The translations under genes were made by a program, and so were the position numbers. Shown piece by piece: positions 9,467 to 22,022 of a stretch of 64,000 nt of DNA; position 1 is the stretch's first letter; each line of letters opens with the position of its first letter. The DNA is taken from NCBI RefSeq assembly GCF_000416235.1, contig NZ_ATLO01000012.1:1-64000 (forward strand). The letters are read 5' to 3'. A model generated the notes under the pieces. The model had not been told where the DNA came from. It searched no databases and was given only the letters and a program-made list of their open reading frames with translations. The DNA comes from Pseudomonas sp. CFII64. Lineage in GTDB: Bacteria > Pseudomonadota > Gammaproteobacteria > Pseudomonadales > Pseudomonadaceae.

Positions 9467-11320
9467 TCAGACCGCAACCACAACGACGGCGCCGAGTACC
9501 AATACGGCACCTACGGCGATCGAAGCAGCGTACCAACGCAGTTGGCCGGTTTCGGTGCGGCTCATGACGTCATGACCCCCCTTGACCAGACGTGGGATCA
9601 AACCAATGGTGCGATCCAGCGGATCGCCACGCAGCACATGGCTGATAGCCAGATAAGGTTTGACGAACAACTTGTCGTAAACCCAATCAAAGCCCCATGC
9701 CGCGAACCACCAGGCCGAGAGGAAACGACCCGGACCGCTGTTGGCGATGGCAGTAACCAGACGGCGCTTGCCGAGGAACAGCAAGGCAGCCAGCAGGATA
9801 CCGGCCAGGGCGATGGCACCCGAAGCGATTTCCAGACTGTGCTTGGCGTCGCCGCCGGCATGGCCGACGCTTTGCGGCAATACATCAGCCAGTGGCGGAG
9901 TGATCATGGCACCGATGAAGGTCGACAGAATGATCAGCACCGACAATGGCAGCCAGTGAGCGATACCGTGACCTGCGTGGGCTTCGGTCTTGGCTTCACC
10001 ATGGAAGGCGATGAAGATCAGGCGGAAGGTGTACAGCGAAGTCATGAACGCGCCGACCAGACCTGCATACAGCAGCGCATGGTTACCGCTGGCGAAGGCT
10101 TCCCAGAGAATTTCGTCCTTGGAGTAGAAGCCGGCGGTCAACAGTGGCAGGGCGGACAGCGCCGCGCCACCGACGATGAAGCTGGTGTAGGCCAGTGGCA
10201 GTTTCTTCCACAGGCCGCCCATCTTGAAGATGTTCTGCTCGTGGTGGCAGGCAACGATGACCGCACCGGACGCAAGGAACAGCAGCGCCTTGAAGAAAGC
10301 GTGCGTCATCAGGTGGAAGATCGCGCCTTCCCAGGCACCAACGCCCAGCGCCAGGAACATATAGCCGATCTGGCTCATGGTCGAATAGGCGAGGATACGT
10401 TTGATGTCGGTCTGCACCAGTGCCGCAAAACCCGCCAGTACCAGGGTTACGCCGCCGACAATGCCGACCAGATGCAGGATGTCCGGGGCCAGCGCGAACA
10501 GGCCGTGGGTACGGGCAATCAGGTAGACGCCTGCGGTGACCATGGTTGCGGCGTGGATCAGTGCCGAAACCGGAGTAGGACCGGCCATCGCATCCGCCAG
10601 CCAGGTTTGCAGCGGCAGTTGTGCGGATTTACCGACTGCACCGCCGAGCAACATCAGCGTCGCCAGGACAATCCAGAAGTCGCCGACCTTGAAGTGCTCC
10701 GGCGCCCGCACCAGCAACTCTTGCACGTTGAGGGTGCCCAGTTGCTGGAACAGGATGAACAGGCCGATGGCCATGAACACATCGCCGATCCGGGTCACGA
10801 TAAAGGCTTTGAGTGCGGCGTTACCGTTGTTGCGGTTGCTGTAGTAGAAACCGATCAACAGATAACTGCACAGGCCCACGCCTTCCCAGCCGAAGTACAG
10901 GAACAACAGGTTATCGCCCAGAATCAGGAACAGCATGCTGGCGATGAACAGGTTGGTGTACGCGAAGAAGCGTGAGTAGCCCGCTTCACCACGCATGTAC
11001 CACGATGCAAACAGGTGGATCAGGAAGCCGACACCGACCACGACGCCCAGCATCGTGACGGAAAGACCGTCCAGATACAGCGCGAAGTTCGGTTCGAAGC
11101 CATCCACAGCCATCCAGCGCCACAGCACCTGGGTGTAGTGACCACCATCAGGCGGCGCAACATTGAACTGGAAGATGACCCAGGCCGAAACAATGGCCGA
11201 CAGCCCGATGGAGCCGACGCCGATCAGCGCCGCGAGATTTTCCGAGATGCGTCCGCGAGAGAACGACAGCAGCAGAAAACCGATCAGGGGGAATACGAAA
11301 GTCAGAAAGAGAAGGTTCAT
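9467..11320 (-). CDS. nuoL: NADH-quinone oxidoreductase subunit L
   Basis: Distal proton-pumping subunit of complex I. It has 617 residues, with the antiporter core ([42 protein letters not shown]) and a C-terminal extension that in the family forms the long lateral helix bracing NuoM and NuoN. The [15 protein letters not shown] segment is the conserved TM8 region. The start overlaps the nuoK stop by four bases, so the two are translationally coupled. Confidence 0.96.
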   Translation of the reverse strand: MNLLFLTFVFPLIGFLLLSFSRGRISENLAALIGVGSIGLSAIVSAWVIFQFNVAPPDGGHYTQVLWRWMAVDGFEPNFALYLDGLSVTMLGVVVGVGFLIHLFASWYMRGEAGYSRFFAYTNLFIASMLFLILGDNLLFLYFGWEGVGLCSYLLIGFYYSNRNNGNAALKAFIVTRIGDVFMAIGLFILFQQLGTLNVQELLVRAPEHFKVGDFWIVLATLMLLGGAVGKSAQLPLQTWLADAMAGPTPVSALIHAATMVTAGVYLIARTHGLFALAPDILHLVGIVGGVTLVLAGFAALVQTDIKRILAYSTMSQIGYMFLALGVGAWEGAIFHLMTHAFFKALLFLASGAVIVACHHEQNIFKMGGLWKKLPLAYTSFIVGGAALSALPLLTAGFYSKDEILWEAFASGNHALLYAGLVGAFMTSLYTFRLIFIAFHGEAKTEAHAGHGIAHWLPLSVLIILSTFIGAMITPPLADVLPQSVGHAGGDAKHSLEIASGAIALAGILLAALLFLGKRRLVTAIANSGPGRFLSAWWFAAWGFDWVYDKLFVKPYLAISHVLRGDPLDRTIGLIPRLVKGGHDVMSRTETGQLRWYAASIAVGAVLVLGAVVVVAV

Positions 11321-11625
11321 CCGCGCATCTCGCTGGCAGCGTCGATATCGAGAGTGTGGAAGCGGCGATACAGCTGCATCAGGATCGCCAGGCCAATACT
11401 GGCCTCGGCGGCGGCCAGGCTGATCACCAGGATGAACATGATCTGTCCATCCGGCTGCGCCCAGCGGCTACCGGCAACGACGAACGCCAGAGCGGCCGCG
11501 TTCATCATGATCTCCAGGCTCATCAGCACGAAGAGTATGTTGCGGCGCACCATCAGGCCGACCAGACCGAGGCAGAACAGGATACCGGCGACAGCCAGGC
11601 CGTGTTCCAGAGGGATTGCATTCAT
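11317..11625 (-). CDS. nuoK: NADH-quinone oxidoreductase subunit K
   Basis: Small complex I membrane subunit of 102 residues with three helices. The two glutamates used in proton transfer are seen in [13 protein letters not shown] and in [12 protein letters not shown]. It overlaps nuoJ upstream and nuoL downstream by four bases each. Confidence 0.96.
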   Translation of the reverse strand: MNAIPLEHGLAVAGILFCLGLVGLMVRRNILFVLMSLEIMMNAAALAFVVAGSRWAQPDGQIMFILVISLAAAEASIGLAILMQLYRRFHTLDIDAASEMRG

Positions 11626-12131
11626 TGGCTTGGCTCCTTCGCCTCGTTACGGCCCAGATGGAACGCCGTGACCGCTGCAGCGAGCAGCAGCATCGAGGCA
11701 AGTTCCACCACCAGCAGATACGGTCCAAACAGACTGATACCGACCGCTTTGGCGTCGACAGTGGTGTGGCCGATGCTGGCGCCGGTTGAATTGCTGAACA
11801 GCACGTACAGCAGTTCAGCCAGCAACAGCGCGCCGAGGATGACCGGGCCGATCCAGATGCCGGGCTTGAGCCAGGTGCGTTCCTGCTGAACAGAAGCCGG
11901 ACCCAGGTTGAGCATCATCACCACGAAGACGAAGAGCACCATGATCGCGCCTGCATAAGCGATGACTTCCAGTACGCCGGCAAAAGGTGCGCCGAGGCTG
12001 AAAAATGTCATCGCCACGGCGATCAGCGAAATGATGAGGTAGAGCAGGGCGTGCACCGGGTTGGTGTTAGTGATCACTCTTAAAGTGGCCACCACAGCGA
12101 CACCCGATGCGAAATAGAAAGCGAATTCCAT
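11622..12131 (-). CDS. nuoJ: NADH-quinone oxidoreductase subunit J
   Basis: Complex I membrane subunit of 169 residues with five predicted helices. Helix 3 holds the conserved [19 protein letters not shown] segment, where the pi-bulge links quinone chemistry to pumping. It starts nine bases after nuoI and overlaps nuoK by four bases. The C-terminus is slightly shorter than the E. coli protein (184 residues), mostly in the non-conserved tail. Confidence 0.95.
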   Translation of the reverse strand: MEFAFYFASGVAVVATLRVITNTNPVHALLYLIISLIAVAMTFFSLGAPFAGVLEVIAYAGAIMVLFVFVVMMLNLGPASVQQERTWLKPGIWIGPVILGALLLAELLYVLFSNSTGASIGHTTVDAKAVGISLFGPYLLVVELASMLLLAAAVTAFHLGRNEAKEPSQ

Positions 12132-12140
12132 CTTTCTTCC

Positions 12141-12689
12141 TTAAGGCAGCAAGCTCTTGACGTTGATCGGTTCGGCTTCATTCTGCGCAGAGCCTTTAGG
12201 CTTGCCAGCGATGGCCATGCCGGCGACGCGATAGAAGTTGTAGTCGGGGTTCTTGCCGGGGCCGGAGATCAGCAGATCTTCCTTTTCGTAGACCAGATCC
12301 TGACGCTTGAACTCGGCCATTTCGAAATCCGGTGTCAGCTGGATTGCGGTGGTCGGGCAGGCTTCTTCGCACAGGCCGCAGAAAATGCAACGCGAGAAGT
12401 TGATGCGGAAGAACTCCGGATACCAGCGGCCGTCATCCGTCTCGGCTTTCTGCAGCGAGATACAGCCGACCGGGCAGGCGACCGCGCACAGGTTGCACGC
12501 TACGCAACGCTCTTCGCCGTCGGGATCACGGGTCAGGACGATGCGACCACGGTAACGCGGCGGCAGGTATACCTGCTCTTCCGGGTACTGCAACGTGTCA
12601 CGCTTGCGGAATGCATGTGAGAACACCATCACCAGGCTGCGAAGCTGGGTGTAGGTGCCATGCACGATATTGAACAAATACTTGAGCAT
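12141..12689 (-). CDS. nuoI: NADH-quinone oxidoreductase subunit I
   Basis: Peripheral-arm ferredoxin-like subunit of 182 residues. It carries clusters N6a and N6b in two CxxCxxCxxxCP motifs ([12 protein letters not shown] and [12 protein letters not shown]) that pass electrons to N2 in NuoB. The N-terminal helix (about residues 1-25) lies along the membrane. Eleven bases separate it from nuoH. Confidence 0.96.
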   Translation of the reverse strand: MLKYLFNIVHGTYTQLRSLVMVFSHAFRKRDTLQYPEEQVYLPPRYRGRIVLTRDPDGEERCVACNLCAVACPVGCISLQKAETDDGRWYPEFFRINFSRCIFCGLCEEACPTTAIQLTPDFEMAEFKRQDLVYEKEDLLISGPGKNPDYNFYRVAGMAIAGKPKGSAQNEAEPINVKSLLP

Positions 12690-12700
12690 GGTTTATATCC

Positions 12701-13708
12701 TCACTGAGCCACGCCAGCGGGCGTGTTCAGCAACACGACCGCGGCGGTCACCAGCAGATTGATCAGGGTCAGCGGCAGGCAGAATTTCCAGCTGAAATCC
12801 ATCACCTGGTCATAACGCGGGCGCGGAATCGAGGCGCGCAGCAGGATGAACAGCATGATGAAGAACGCGGTCTTCAGGGCGAACCAGACAAACGACAGCG
12901 ACGGCAGAATGTCGAACGGACCATGCCACCCGCCGAAGAACAGGGTCACCAGCAACGCCGAGATCAGCACGATCCCGATGTATTCGCCAACGAAGAACAT
13001 CCCCCACTTCATACCGGCATATTCGATGTGATAACCATCGGCCAGTTCCTGCTCGGCTTCCGGTTGGTCGAATGGGTGACGGTGAGTCACTGCCACGCCT
13101 GCGATGAAGAACGTACAGAAGCCAAAGAACTGCGGAATGATGAACCACAGGTTCTGCGCCTGATATTCAACAATATCGCGCATGTTGAACGAGCCGACCT
13201 GAACCACGATGCCCATCAATGCCAGGCCCATGAACACTTCATAGGACACGGTTTGTGCCGAGGCACGCAGCGCACCGAGCAGGGCGAACTTGTTGTTGCT
13301 CGACCAGCCGGCGAACAGCACCGCATACACTGACAGACCGGCCATGGCGAAGAAGAACAGCAAACCGATGTTCAGGTCCGCTACGCCCCAGGTCGGCGTG
13401 ATCGGGATGATGGCAAAGGCGATCAGCAAAGCGCTCATGGCCACCACCGGCGCCAGGGTGAAGATCACCTTGTCGGCGAACGGCGGCGTCCAGTCTTCCT
13501 TGAAGAACATCTTGATCATGTCGGCGGCAATCTGGAAGGCGCCGAACGGGCCAACCCGGTTCGGGCCGTAACGATCCTGCCAGAGGGCGAGCAAACGACG
13601 CTCGACCCAGCTGAGCAATGCGCCGCAGACCACCACGGCCAGCAGGATGACAATCGCCTTGACTACCGAGATGATCGCGTCGACCACTTCAGGTGTGAAC
13701 CAGGTCAT
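12701..13708 (-). CDS. nuoH: NADH-quinone oxidoreductase subunit H
   Basis: Membrane subunit of 335 residues that joins the quinone chamber to the proton channels. Eight helices are predicted. Conserved cytoplasmic loops include the [11 protein letters not shown] quinone-site segment and the acidic [16 protein letters not shown] loop. The start overlaps the nuoG stop by four bases. Confidence 0.96.
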   Translation of the reverse strand: MTWFTPEVVDAIISVVKAIVILLAVVVCGALLSWVERRLLALWQDRYGPNRVGPFGAFQIAADMIKMFFKEDWTPPFADKVIFTLAPVVAMSALLIAFAIIPITPTWGVADLNIGLLFFFAMAGLSVYAVLFAGWSSNNKFALLGALRASAQTVSYEVFMGLALMGIVVQVGSFNMRDIVEYQAQNLWFIIPQFFGFCTFFIAGVAVTHRHPFDQPEAEQELADGYHIEYAGMKWGMFFVGEYIGIVLISALLVTLFFGGWHGPFDILPSLSFVWFALKTAFFIMLFILLRASIPRPRYDQVMDFSWKFCLPLTLINLLVTAAVVLLNTPAGVAQ

Positions 13709-16422
13709 AGCGCTGCCTCCTGCAGACCATCAACGGTTTTGCCGAACACGGCAGGCGGAATGCCGGCCAGACCGGCTGGCAATGCGACAAGCCCGGCACC
13801 CAGCTCTTCGTTGATGCGCAGCGGCAGACGCAAGGTCTGGCCAGCGACGGTCAAGCTCAGCAAGGCGCCGTCATTGACGCCCAGGCGATCAGCTTCGGAT
13901 TTGGCGAGCGCCACGTAAGCCTGCGGAATGCGTTCCTGCACTGGCGCGGCCAGGGACGAAGTTTCGTCGCTGCCGAACAGGTGATAGAACGGCACCACTT
14001 GCCAGGTGCCACGCGCCGGGGAAAATGCGCCCGGTACGCTGGCGAACCAGGTCAGAGCGTCGCCGGTGCTTTCGATCAAGCGAGTGCCTGGATCGCCTGC
14101 ACGCAAATGCCCACCGACTTCGTCCTGGAACTTGTTCCAGGCTTGCGGCGAGTTCCAGCCCGGAGACCATGCGAATGGCACTTGCTGACGAGGCTCGACC
14201 GAACCCGAGTAGCCTTCCATGGAGAACGCGAACGCCGTGTCCTTGTCCTGGGAAGTACGCGGCTCATGCACGCTGATGTCGGCGCGCATTGCAGTCCGGC
14301 CGCTGTAGCGCAGCGGTTCGCGCGCCAGTTTCAGGCCTTTGATGCGGAACGAAGCGGACGGCGCAGCGTTGACGATCCCGGCCAGTTGCGGCGTGCTTGC
14401 AGCACAGGCAGCGGTGACGTGATCGAGTTGAGTCCAGTCCACCGGCTTGTTCAGCAGGGTCGAGCGCAGCGCATGCAGCCAGCGCCAGCCTTCGTGAACC
14501 AGAATGCTGGCATCCAGATAAGTCGGATCAAAGACCTGGAAGAAGCGCTGGGCGCGGCCTTCCTGGCTGATCAGCGTGCCGTCGCCTTCCGCAAAGCTCG
14601 CGGCTGGCAGGATCAGGTGAGCACGTTCGCTGGTCGCGGTTTTCTGGTGGTCCGCAACGATCACCACTTTGGCGGCATTCAATGCGGCATCGACCGTAGC
14701 CGCATCAACGCGACGGTACAGGTCGTTTTCCAGAACCACGATGGCGTCGGCTTTGCCGGAAATTACGGCTTGCAGCGCGGCGTCGACGGAATCACCGCCG
14801 AACATCGCCAGACCCATGCTGTTGGCTTCCGGCACGATCAGGCTGATGGAGCCTTGCTTGTCGCGCAGTTTCAGTGCCTTGGCGATGTTGGCTGCGGCTT
14901 CGATCAATGCGGTCGAACCCAGCGAACTGCCGGAAATGATCAGTGGACGCTTGGCGGCCAGCAGTGCATCGGCAATACGCTGCGCCAATGCCAGTGCTTC
15001 GCTGTCCAGGCCTTCAACGGCCGGGGCGCTGGCATCCAGTGCGTGGGCGACGGCGAAACCGATGCGGGCCAGATCGTCCGGGGCTGCATGAACGCATTCT
15101 TCAGCGATGTCATCCAGCTTGGTTTCAGCCAGGCTGGCGATGAACAACGGGTTCAGCTCGTGCTGGCCGATGTTTTTCACGGCGGCGTCGAGCCACGGCT
15201 GGACTTTCATCGCCGCAGCCATGTCTTCAGCCTTGCCTTTCACAGCCTGACGCAAGCCCAGAGCCATGCGCGCAGCGGTTTGGGTCAGGTCTTCGCCGAG
15301 CACGAAAATCGCGTCGTGGTCTTCGATATCCCGCATCGTTGGAACGGGCAGCGGGCTGTCGTTGAGCACCTTGAGGATCAGGCGCAGACGCTCCAGTTCA
15401 CCGGCTTCGATACCGGAATAGAAATGCTCGGCGCCGACCAGTTCACGCAGGGCGAAGTTGCTTTCCAGGCTGGCACGCGGTGAGCCGATGCCGACAATGT
15501 TGCGACCGCGCAGCAGATCGGCGGCCTTGTCCAGGGCGCCATCCAGGCTCAGCTTGACCTGGCCGTCAGCCAGCAGCGGCTGGCGAGGGCGGTCTTCGCG
15601 GTTCACGTAGCCGTAGCCGAAACGACCACGGTCACACAGGAAATACTGGTTTACCGAGCCATTGAAGCGGTTTTCGATGCGGCGGATCTCGCCGTAACGC
15701 TCACCCGGGCTGATGTTGCAGCCACTTGAGCAGCCGTGGCAGATGCTCGGCGAAAACTGCATGTCCCACTTGCGGTTGTAGCGCTCGGAGTGAGTTTTGT
15801 CGGTAAATACACCGGTCGGGCAGACCTCGGTGAGGTTGCCGGAAAACTCGCTTTCCAGGGTGCCGTCTTCAACGCGACCGAAGTACACGTTGTCGTGGGC
15901 GCCGAATACGCCGAGGTCAGTGCCGCCCGCGTAGTCTTTATAGAAGCGCACGCAGCGGTAGCAGGCAATGCAACGGTTCATCTCGTGAGCAACGAACGGG
16001 CCCAGGTCCTGATTCTGGTGAGTGCGTTTGCTGAAGCGATAACGGCGCTCGTTGTGGCCGGTCATCACGGTCATGTCTTGCAAATGACAGTGACCACCTT
16101 CTTCGCAGACCGGGCAGTCGTGCGGGTGGTTGGTCATCAGCCATTCGACGACACTGGCGCGGAAGGCCTTGGATTCATCGTCTTCGATGGAAATCCAGGT
16201 GTTGTCGGTGGCGGGTGTCATGCAGGACATGACGATGCGACCACGGGTGTCGTTCTCGTCGGTGTACTGCTTGACCGCACACTGGCGACAAGCGCCAACG
16301 CTGCCAAGGGCGGGATGCCAGCAGAAATAAGGGATGTCGAGGCCCAGGGACAGACAAGCCTGTAACAGGTTGTCTGCACCGTCGACTTCGAGCGCTTTGC
16401 CGTCTACGTGGATAGTGGCCAT
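13705..16422 (-). CDS. nuoG: NADH-quinone oxidoreductase subunit G
   Basis: Large iron-sulfur subunit of the NADH-dehydrogenase module, 905 residues, cytoplasmic face. The N-terminal 2Fe-2S domain shows [15 protein letters not shown] (N1b). The His-ligated cluster N5 is in [15 protein letters not shown]4 is in [14 protein letters not shown] with a later CP, and the extra cluster N7 is formed by CHGCSSGCN plus a downstream cysteine. The C-terminal two thirds are a molybdopterin-oxidoreductase-like fold without the cofactor. It is preceded by a 135-base gap after nuoF, the largest inside the operon. Confidence 0.96.
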   Translation of the reverse strand: MATIHVDGKALEVDGADNLLQACLSLGLDIPYFCWHPALGSVGACRQCAVKQYTDENDTRGRIVMSCMTPATDNTWISIEDDESKAFRASVVEWLMTNHPHDCPVCEEGGHCHLQDMTVMTGHNERRYRFSKRTHQNQDLGPFVAHEMNRCIACYRCVRFYKDYAGGTDLGVFGAHDNVYFGRVEDGTLESEFSGNLTEVCPTGVFTDKTHSERYNRKWDMQFSPSICHGCSSGCNISPGERYGEIRRIENRFNGSVNQYFLCDRGRFGYGYVNREDRPRQPLLADGQVKLSLDGALDKAADLLRGRNIVGIGSPRASLESNFALRELVGAEHFYSGIEAGELERLRLILKVLNDSPLPVPTMRDIEDHDAIFVLGEDLTQTAARMALGLRQAVKGKAEDMAAAMKVQPWLDAAVKNIGQHELNPLFIASLAETKLDDIAEECVHAAPDDLARIGFAVAHALDASAPAVEGLDSEALALAQRIADALLAAKRPLIISGSSLGSTALIEAAANIAKALKLRDKQGSISLIVPEANSMGLAMFGGDSVDAALQAVISGKADAIVVLENDLYRRVDAATVDAALNAAKVVIVADHQKTATSERAHLILPAASFAEGDGTLISQEGRAQRFFQVFDPTYLDASILVHEGWRWLHALRSTLLNKPVDWTQLDHVTAACAASTPQLAGIVNAAPSASFRIKGLKLAREPLRYSGRTAMRADISVHEPRTSQDKDTAFAFSMEGYSGSVEPRQQVPFAWSPGWNSPQAWNKFQDEVGGHLRAGDPGTRLIESTGDALTWFASVPGAFSPARGTWQVVPFYHLFGSDETSSLAAPVQERIPQAYVALAKSEADRLGVNDGALLSLTVAGQTLRLPLRINEELGAGLVALPAGLAGIPPAVFGKTVDGLQEAAL

Positions 16423-16557
16423 GGTTCAAAGTTCTTCGTTGGCCCGCTGTCAACGGGCGTGGCTAATGGAATCTCGGTGCTATCCAACTCAAACAGCCAG
16501 TCATGGCGCAGTCGGATAAGGACGGCAGCCTTGTGGGCCGCCGACCGGTCTGTCTTG

Positions 16558-17916
16558 TTATGCGCCAACCAGAGTCGGGCTGATGACCTGGGTCAGGCTG
16601 CCCGACTCTGCTGGCGCTATACCTGCCTCGAATTCAGGCCTGAAGTATTTGATCGCGCTGCCCAGAGGTTCCACCGCGCCCGGTGCGTGGGCGCAGAAGG
16701 TCTTGCCAGGGCCGAGGAAGTTCACCAGGCCCAGCAGGGTTTCGATATCCCCCGGCTGACCGTGACCTTTCTCGATGGCGCGCAGAATCTTCACGCTCCA
16801 CGGCAAGCCATCGCGGCAAGGTGTGCAGAAACCGCACGACTCCTGGGCGAAGAACTCTTCCATGTTGCGCAGCAGCGAAACCATGTTGACCTTGTCGTCG
16901 ACCGCCATGGCCAGGCCGGTGCCCATCCGGGTGCCGACCTTGGCGATGCCGCCGGCGTACATTTGCGCGTCCAGGTGTTCGGGCAGCAGGAAGCCGGTGC
17001 CGGCGCCGCCTGGCTGCCAGCACTTGAGCTTGAAGCCGTCACGCATGCCGCCCGCGTAGTCTTCGAACAGCTCGCGTGCCTGCACGCCGAAAGGCAGTTC
17101 CCACAAGCCGGGGTTTTTCACCTTGCCGGAGAAACCCATCAGTTTGGTGCCGTGGTCTTCACTGCCTTCGCGGGCCAGGGATTTGTACCAGTCGTTGCCG
17201 TTGCCAACGATGGCCGGCACGTTGCACAGGGTTTCGACGTTGTTCACACAGGTCGGCTTGCCCCACACGCCAACAGCGGCGGGGAAGGGCGGCTTGGAGC
17301 GCGGGTTGGCGCGACGGCCTTCCAGGGAGTTGATCAGCGCGGTTTCTTCACCGCAGATGTAACGCCCGGCGCCGGTGTGGACGAACAGTTCGAAGTCAAA
17401 GCCGGTGCCGAGAATGTTCTTGCCCAGCAGGCCTGCGGCCTTGGCTTCGGCCACGGCGCGATTCAAATGCTTGGCGGCGGTGACGTATTCGCCACGCAGG
17501 AAGATGTAGCCGCGATAGGCTTTCAAGGCCCGCGCACTGATCAGCATGCCTTCCACCAACAGGTGCGGCAGCTGTTCCATCAACATCCGGTCTTTCCAGG
17601 TGTTGGGTTCCATTTCATCCGCGTTGCACAACAGGTAGCGGATGTTCATGGATTCGTCTTTGGGCATCAGGCCCCACTTCACCCCCGTGGGGAAGCCTGC
17701 GCCGCCGCGACCCTTGAGGCCGGAGTCCTTCACGGACTGCACGATTTCATCAGGCGACTGCTCGGCAAATGCCTTGCGGGCCGCTGCATAACCGTCTTTG
17801 GCCTGATATTCGTCGAGCCAGACCGGCTCGCCGTCATCGCGCAGGCGCCAGGTCAGTGGATGGGTTTCTGCCGTGCGCGCAATCAGATTGGCGGGGCCGA
17901 AGGAAGTGATGGTCAT
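16558..17916 (-). CDS. nuoF: NADH-quinone oxidoreductase subunit F
   Basis: NADH-oxidising flavoprotein subunit of complex I, 452 residues. FMN and NADH binding is shown by [17 protein letters not shown]. Cluster N3 is ligated by [12 protein letters not shown] and a further cysteine near KTFCAHAPG. The start codon overlaps the nuoE stop by four bases. A 135-base stretch with a small GCCCG / CGGGC hairpin separates it from nuoG. Confidence 0.96.
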   Translation of the reverse strand: MTITSFGPANLIARTAETHPLTWRLRDDGEPVWLDEYQAKDGYAAARKAFAEQSPDEIVQSVKDSGLKGRGGAGFPTGVKWGLMPKDESMNIRYLLCNADEMEPNTWKDRMLMEQLPHLLVEGMLISARALKAYRGYIFLRGEYVTAAKHLNRAVAEAKAAGLLGKNILGTGFDFELFVHTGAGRYICGEETALINSLEGRRANPRSKPPFPAAVGVWGKPTCVNNVETLCNVPAIVGNGNDWYKSLAREGSEDHGTKLMGFSGKVKNPGLWELPFGVQARELFEDYAGGMRDGFKLKCWQPGGAGTGFLLPEHLDAQMYAGGIAKVGTRMGTGLAMAVDDKVNMVSLLRNMEEFFAQESCGFCTPCRDGLPWSVKILRAIEKGHGQPGDIETLLGLVNFLGPGKTFCAHAPGAVEPLGSAIKYFRPEFEAGIAPAESGSLTQVISPTLVGA

Positions 17917-18410
17917 GGGTAACCCTCCAACATCTTGGCAACGCCCGAAGGCTGCACGTCACCGAACGTGTCATCGTCGACCATCACGGCCGGAGCCTTG
18001 TCGCAGTTGCCCAGGCAGCAGACCGGCAACAGGGTGAAGCGCCCGTCGGCAGTGGTCTGGCCCGGCGCAATGCCCAGGGAGTTCTGGATTTCTTCGACCA
18101 CTGATTCGTGACCGGCAATGAAGCAGACCATGCTGTTGCAGACGCGGATGATGTGGCGGCCAACCGGCTGGCGGAAGATCTGGCTATAAAACGTCGCCAC
18201 GCCTTCGACGTCACTGGCGGGAATGCCCAGCAGGTCGCCGATGGCATAAATCGCACCGTCAGGCACCCAGCCGCGTTCCTTCTGCACGATTTTCAAGGCT
18301 TCGATAGACGCCGCACGCGGGTCTTCGTAGTGATGCAGCTCATGCTCGATGGCCGAGCGCTCGGTTTCGCTGAGGGCGAAACGGTCTGTCTGGATAAGCG
18401 GGCTATTCAT
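17913..18410 (-). CDS. nuoE: NADH-quinone oxidoreductase subunit E
   Basis: Thioredoxin-like 2Fe-2S subunit of 165 residues carrying cluster N1a. The four cysteine ligands are seen as VCNSMVC and VCCLGNCD. It forms the NADH module with NuoF and NuoG. Two bases separate it from nuoCD, and its stop overlaps nuoF by four bases. Confidence 0.95.
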   Translation of the reverse strand: MNSPLIQTDRFALSETERSAIEHELHHYEDPRAASIEALKIVQKERGWVPDGAIYAIGDLLGIPASDVEGVATFYSQIFRQPVGRHIIRVCNSMVCFIAGHESVVEEIQNSLGIAPGQTTADGRFTLLPVCCLGNCDKAPAVMVDDDTFGDVQPSGVAKMLEGYP

Positions 18411-18412
18411 GC

Positions 18413-20248
<1,836 letters not shown>

Positions 20249-20268
20249 TTATAAGGAACAGAACTGGA

Positions 20269-20943
20269 TCAGACTTCGTCGGGGCTGCGCAGATTGGTCA
20301 CTGCGATTCGCTGTTCGCGGCGCTGTTCCTTTTGCGACGGCATCTCGGCGCGATACACGCCTTGTTCACCGACGACCCAGGACAGAGGGCGACGCTCCTG
20401 GCCGATGGATTCCTGCAACAGCATCAAGCCTTGCAGAAATGCTTCGGGGCGGGGCGGGCAGCCAGGCACATAGACATCCACGGGCAGGAACTTGTCCACG
20501 CCCTGAACCACGGAATAAATGTCATACATGCCACCGGAGTTAGCACACGAACCCATGGAAATGACCCATTTAGGTTCGAGCATTTGCTCGTAGAGGCGCT
20601 GAATGATCGGCGCCATCTTGATGAAGCAGGTCCCGGCAATAACCATGAAATCCGCCTGACGCGGCGATGCCCGGATAACCTCGGCGCCGAAGCGGGCGAT
20701 GTCGTGGGGCGCCGTGAAGGCGGTGGTCATTTCCACATAGCAGCACGACAGGCCGAAGTTGTACGGCCACAAGGAGTTTTTACGCCCCCAGTTGACCGCA
20801 CCGTTCAGCACGTCTTCCAGCTTGCCCATGTAGATGTTTTTGTGGACTTGGTCTTCTAACGGATCGGAAACAGTTTCCCGCTTGCCGATTGGATACTCTT
20901 CATTGGGAGCATCCGGGTCGATCCTGGTGAGATTATATTGCAT
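20269..20943 (-). CDS. nuoB: NADH-quinone oxidoreductase subunit B
   Basis: Subunit of 224 residues that carries the terminal cluster N2 next to the quinone site. The unusual tandem cysteines are in LSCCYVEM, with further ligands in GTCFIKMAP region and PGCPPRPE. The ATG at 20943 ([11 protein letters not shown]) has a GAGG eight bases upstream. A TTG two codons earlier is less likely. It follows nuoA after ten bases. Confidence 0.95.
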   Translation of the reverse strand: MQYNLTRIDPDAPNEEYPIGKRETVSDPLEDQVHKNIYMGKLEDVLNGAVNWGRKNSLWPYNFGLSCCYVEMTTAFTAPHDIARFGAEVIRASPRQADFMVIAGTCFIKMAPIIQRLYEQMLEPKWVISMGSCANSGGMYDIYSVVQGVDKFLPVDVYVPGCPPRPEAFLQGLMLLQESIGQERRPLSWVVGEQGVYRAEMPSQKEQRREQRIAVTNLRSPDEV

Positions 20944-20953
20944 CGCCAAAGCC

Positions 20954-21367
20954 TCATTGTTTCAGCTTCGCTTGCCGAATACGGCGACCTTCAGGAGCCC
21001 AATCCAGCGCTCCAACCCGCCATAGGTAGACAAGACCTGCCAACAGAATTGCTATGAAAACGAGTGCTTCGACGAATCCGGTCCAGCCGCTTTCGCGGAC
21101 GGACACAGACCAGGCAAAGAGAAAGAGGGCTTCAATGTCGAAGATCACGAATAGCATCGCGACCAGATAGAATTTTGCCGAAAGGCGCAAGCGGGCGCTG
21201 CCAGTGGGCAGCATGCCGGACTCGAACGGTTCGTTTTTGCTACGGCCCCAGGCTTTGCTGCCCAGAAGGCTGGAGACACCAAGCATGAAGGCGCAGAGGC
21301 CGACAACACCTAAAAGGAAAATGGCGAAGCCCCAGTTGTGGGCAATCAATCCTGTCGGTTCGTGCAT
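20954..21367 (-). CDS. nuoA: NADH-quinone oxidoreductase subunit A
   Basis: First gene of the operon, 137 residues, three membrane helices. The conserved [10 protein letters not shown] loop after helix 1 and the acidic [12 protein letters not shown] segment of helix 2 identify the family. An AGGAAA lies eight bases before the ATG. The promoter region is described separately. Confidence 0.96.
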   Translation of the reverse strand: MHEPTGLIAHNWGFAIFLLGVVGLCAFMLGVSSLLGSKAWGRSKNEPFESGMLPTGSARLRLSAKFYLVAMLFVIFDIEALFLFAWSVSVRESGWTGFVEALVFIAILLAGLVYLWRVGALDWAPEGRRIRQAKLKQ

Positions 21368-21412
21368 GCTGGATTTCCTTGACAGAGATCAAAGGTCTCT
21401 GGGCTTGAATAG

Positions 21413-21445
21413 AGTATAGGCAGTGACTATATGTCGCAGCGACAT
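21413..21445 (-). promoter_or_regulatory. Candidate nuo promoter with palindromic operator
   Basis: On the minus strand a TATACT -10 box (21413-21418) is 46 bases from the nuoA ATG. The expected -35 position shows no consensus. It is covered instead by a perfect 7-1-7 palindrome, ATGTCGC-A-GCGACAT (21431-21445). A weak -35 overlapped by a palindrome suggests control by a DNA-binding regulator. TGTCGC also resembles half of a Pseudomonas ArgR site, but the downstream AA is missing. Confidence 0.45.
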
Positions 21446-21623
21446 CGATCGCGGTGATTTTATGGGTAAACAGTTAGCAAGTAAATTTTCTACATCAAAT
21501 TAATTTGGCGAATTAATCACTTGCGCACAGGGGTATCGGCTTGGGGGCAGGCGGGGCGGGCATTGGCAGGGTTTTGGTTAATAATGTTTCCTGTAAAATG
21601 TAAGGAACAAAGATTGATTGCTA

Positions 21624-21642
21624 AATGATAATAAGTATCATT
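21624..21642. promoter_or_regulatory. Near-consensus Fur box
   Basis: The 19 bases match the classic AATGATAATNATTATCATT at all but one defined position and extend one base further as A/T pairs. It lies 257 bases upstream of nuoA. The 250 bases to its right are REP-like repeats. I see no recognisable gene directly downstream on either strand. A minus-strand open frame of 64 codons (21517-21711) overlaps it, but has no family sequence. Confidence 0.7.
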
Positions 21643-21742
21643 TGATGTCGATTGCCGGTTTTCAATAGAATACGCAGAACAATGAGTCTTTATTACAACA
21701 GCAAGTTGCAACTAGTAATGGACTGTCAGTCAGAGGGTGTTC

Positions 21743-21933
21743 GTTGGAGCGAGGCTTGCCCGCGAAGGCGTCGGATTTGCCGACATCATTTTGCCTGACG
21801 CCACTGCGGTGTTTGCGTCAACGTCTTCCCGGACAAGTCCGGTCCTACCTGATTTGTGCAAGCGGTAGGAGGGGACTTGTCCCCGATGGCGTCGGATCGG
21901 CGAGCATCATTCGTGGCGGGCAAGCCTCCAACG
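21743..21933. repeat. REP/REPIN-like nested inverted repeat
   Basis: Four arms nest in two pairs. The outer arms are GTTGGAG(CGA)GGCTTGCCCGC (21743-21763) and GCGGGCAAGCCTCCAAC (21917-21933). The inner arms are GGACAAGTCC(GG)TCCTACC (21831-21848) and GGTAGGAGGGGACTTGTCC (21865-21883). The spacers share GCGTCGGAT and CATCATT. The sequence type (GGAGCGAGGCTTGCCCGCGA) is the widespread Pseudomonas REP family. It fills most of the space between the Fur box and the aceA terminator. Confidence 0.75.
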
Positions 21934-21976
21934 CAAGAAAGTGATCGGGTGGGCGGTTGGCTTCGGCATTACGCAT

Positions 21977-22005
21977 AAAAAAACCGCCCCGGAGGGCGGT
22001 TTTTC
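21977..22005. terminator. Terminator of aceA
   Basis: ACCGCCC / GGGCGGT stem with CGGA loop, A7 on one side and T5 on the other. It lies 18 bases after the aceA stop on the minus strand and could act in both directions. Confidence 0.88.
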
Positions 22006-22022
22006 ATATCAGGTGCAGCCAA

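Noticed and set aside
9464..10975. 503-codon plus-strand frame opposite nuoL
   Set aside because: Same shadow effect. The Q, D and G-rich translation has no fold-like pattern.
21517..21711. 64-codon minus-strand frame over the Fur box
   Set aside because: It would place the Fur box inside the coding region. There is no convincing start or known family, so I keep the Fur box as an orphan.
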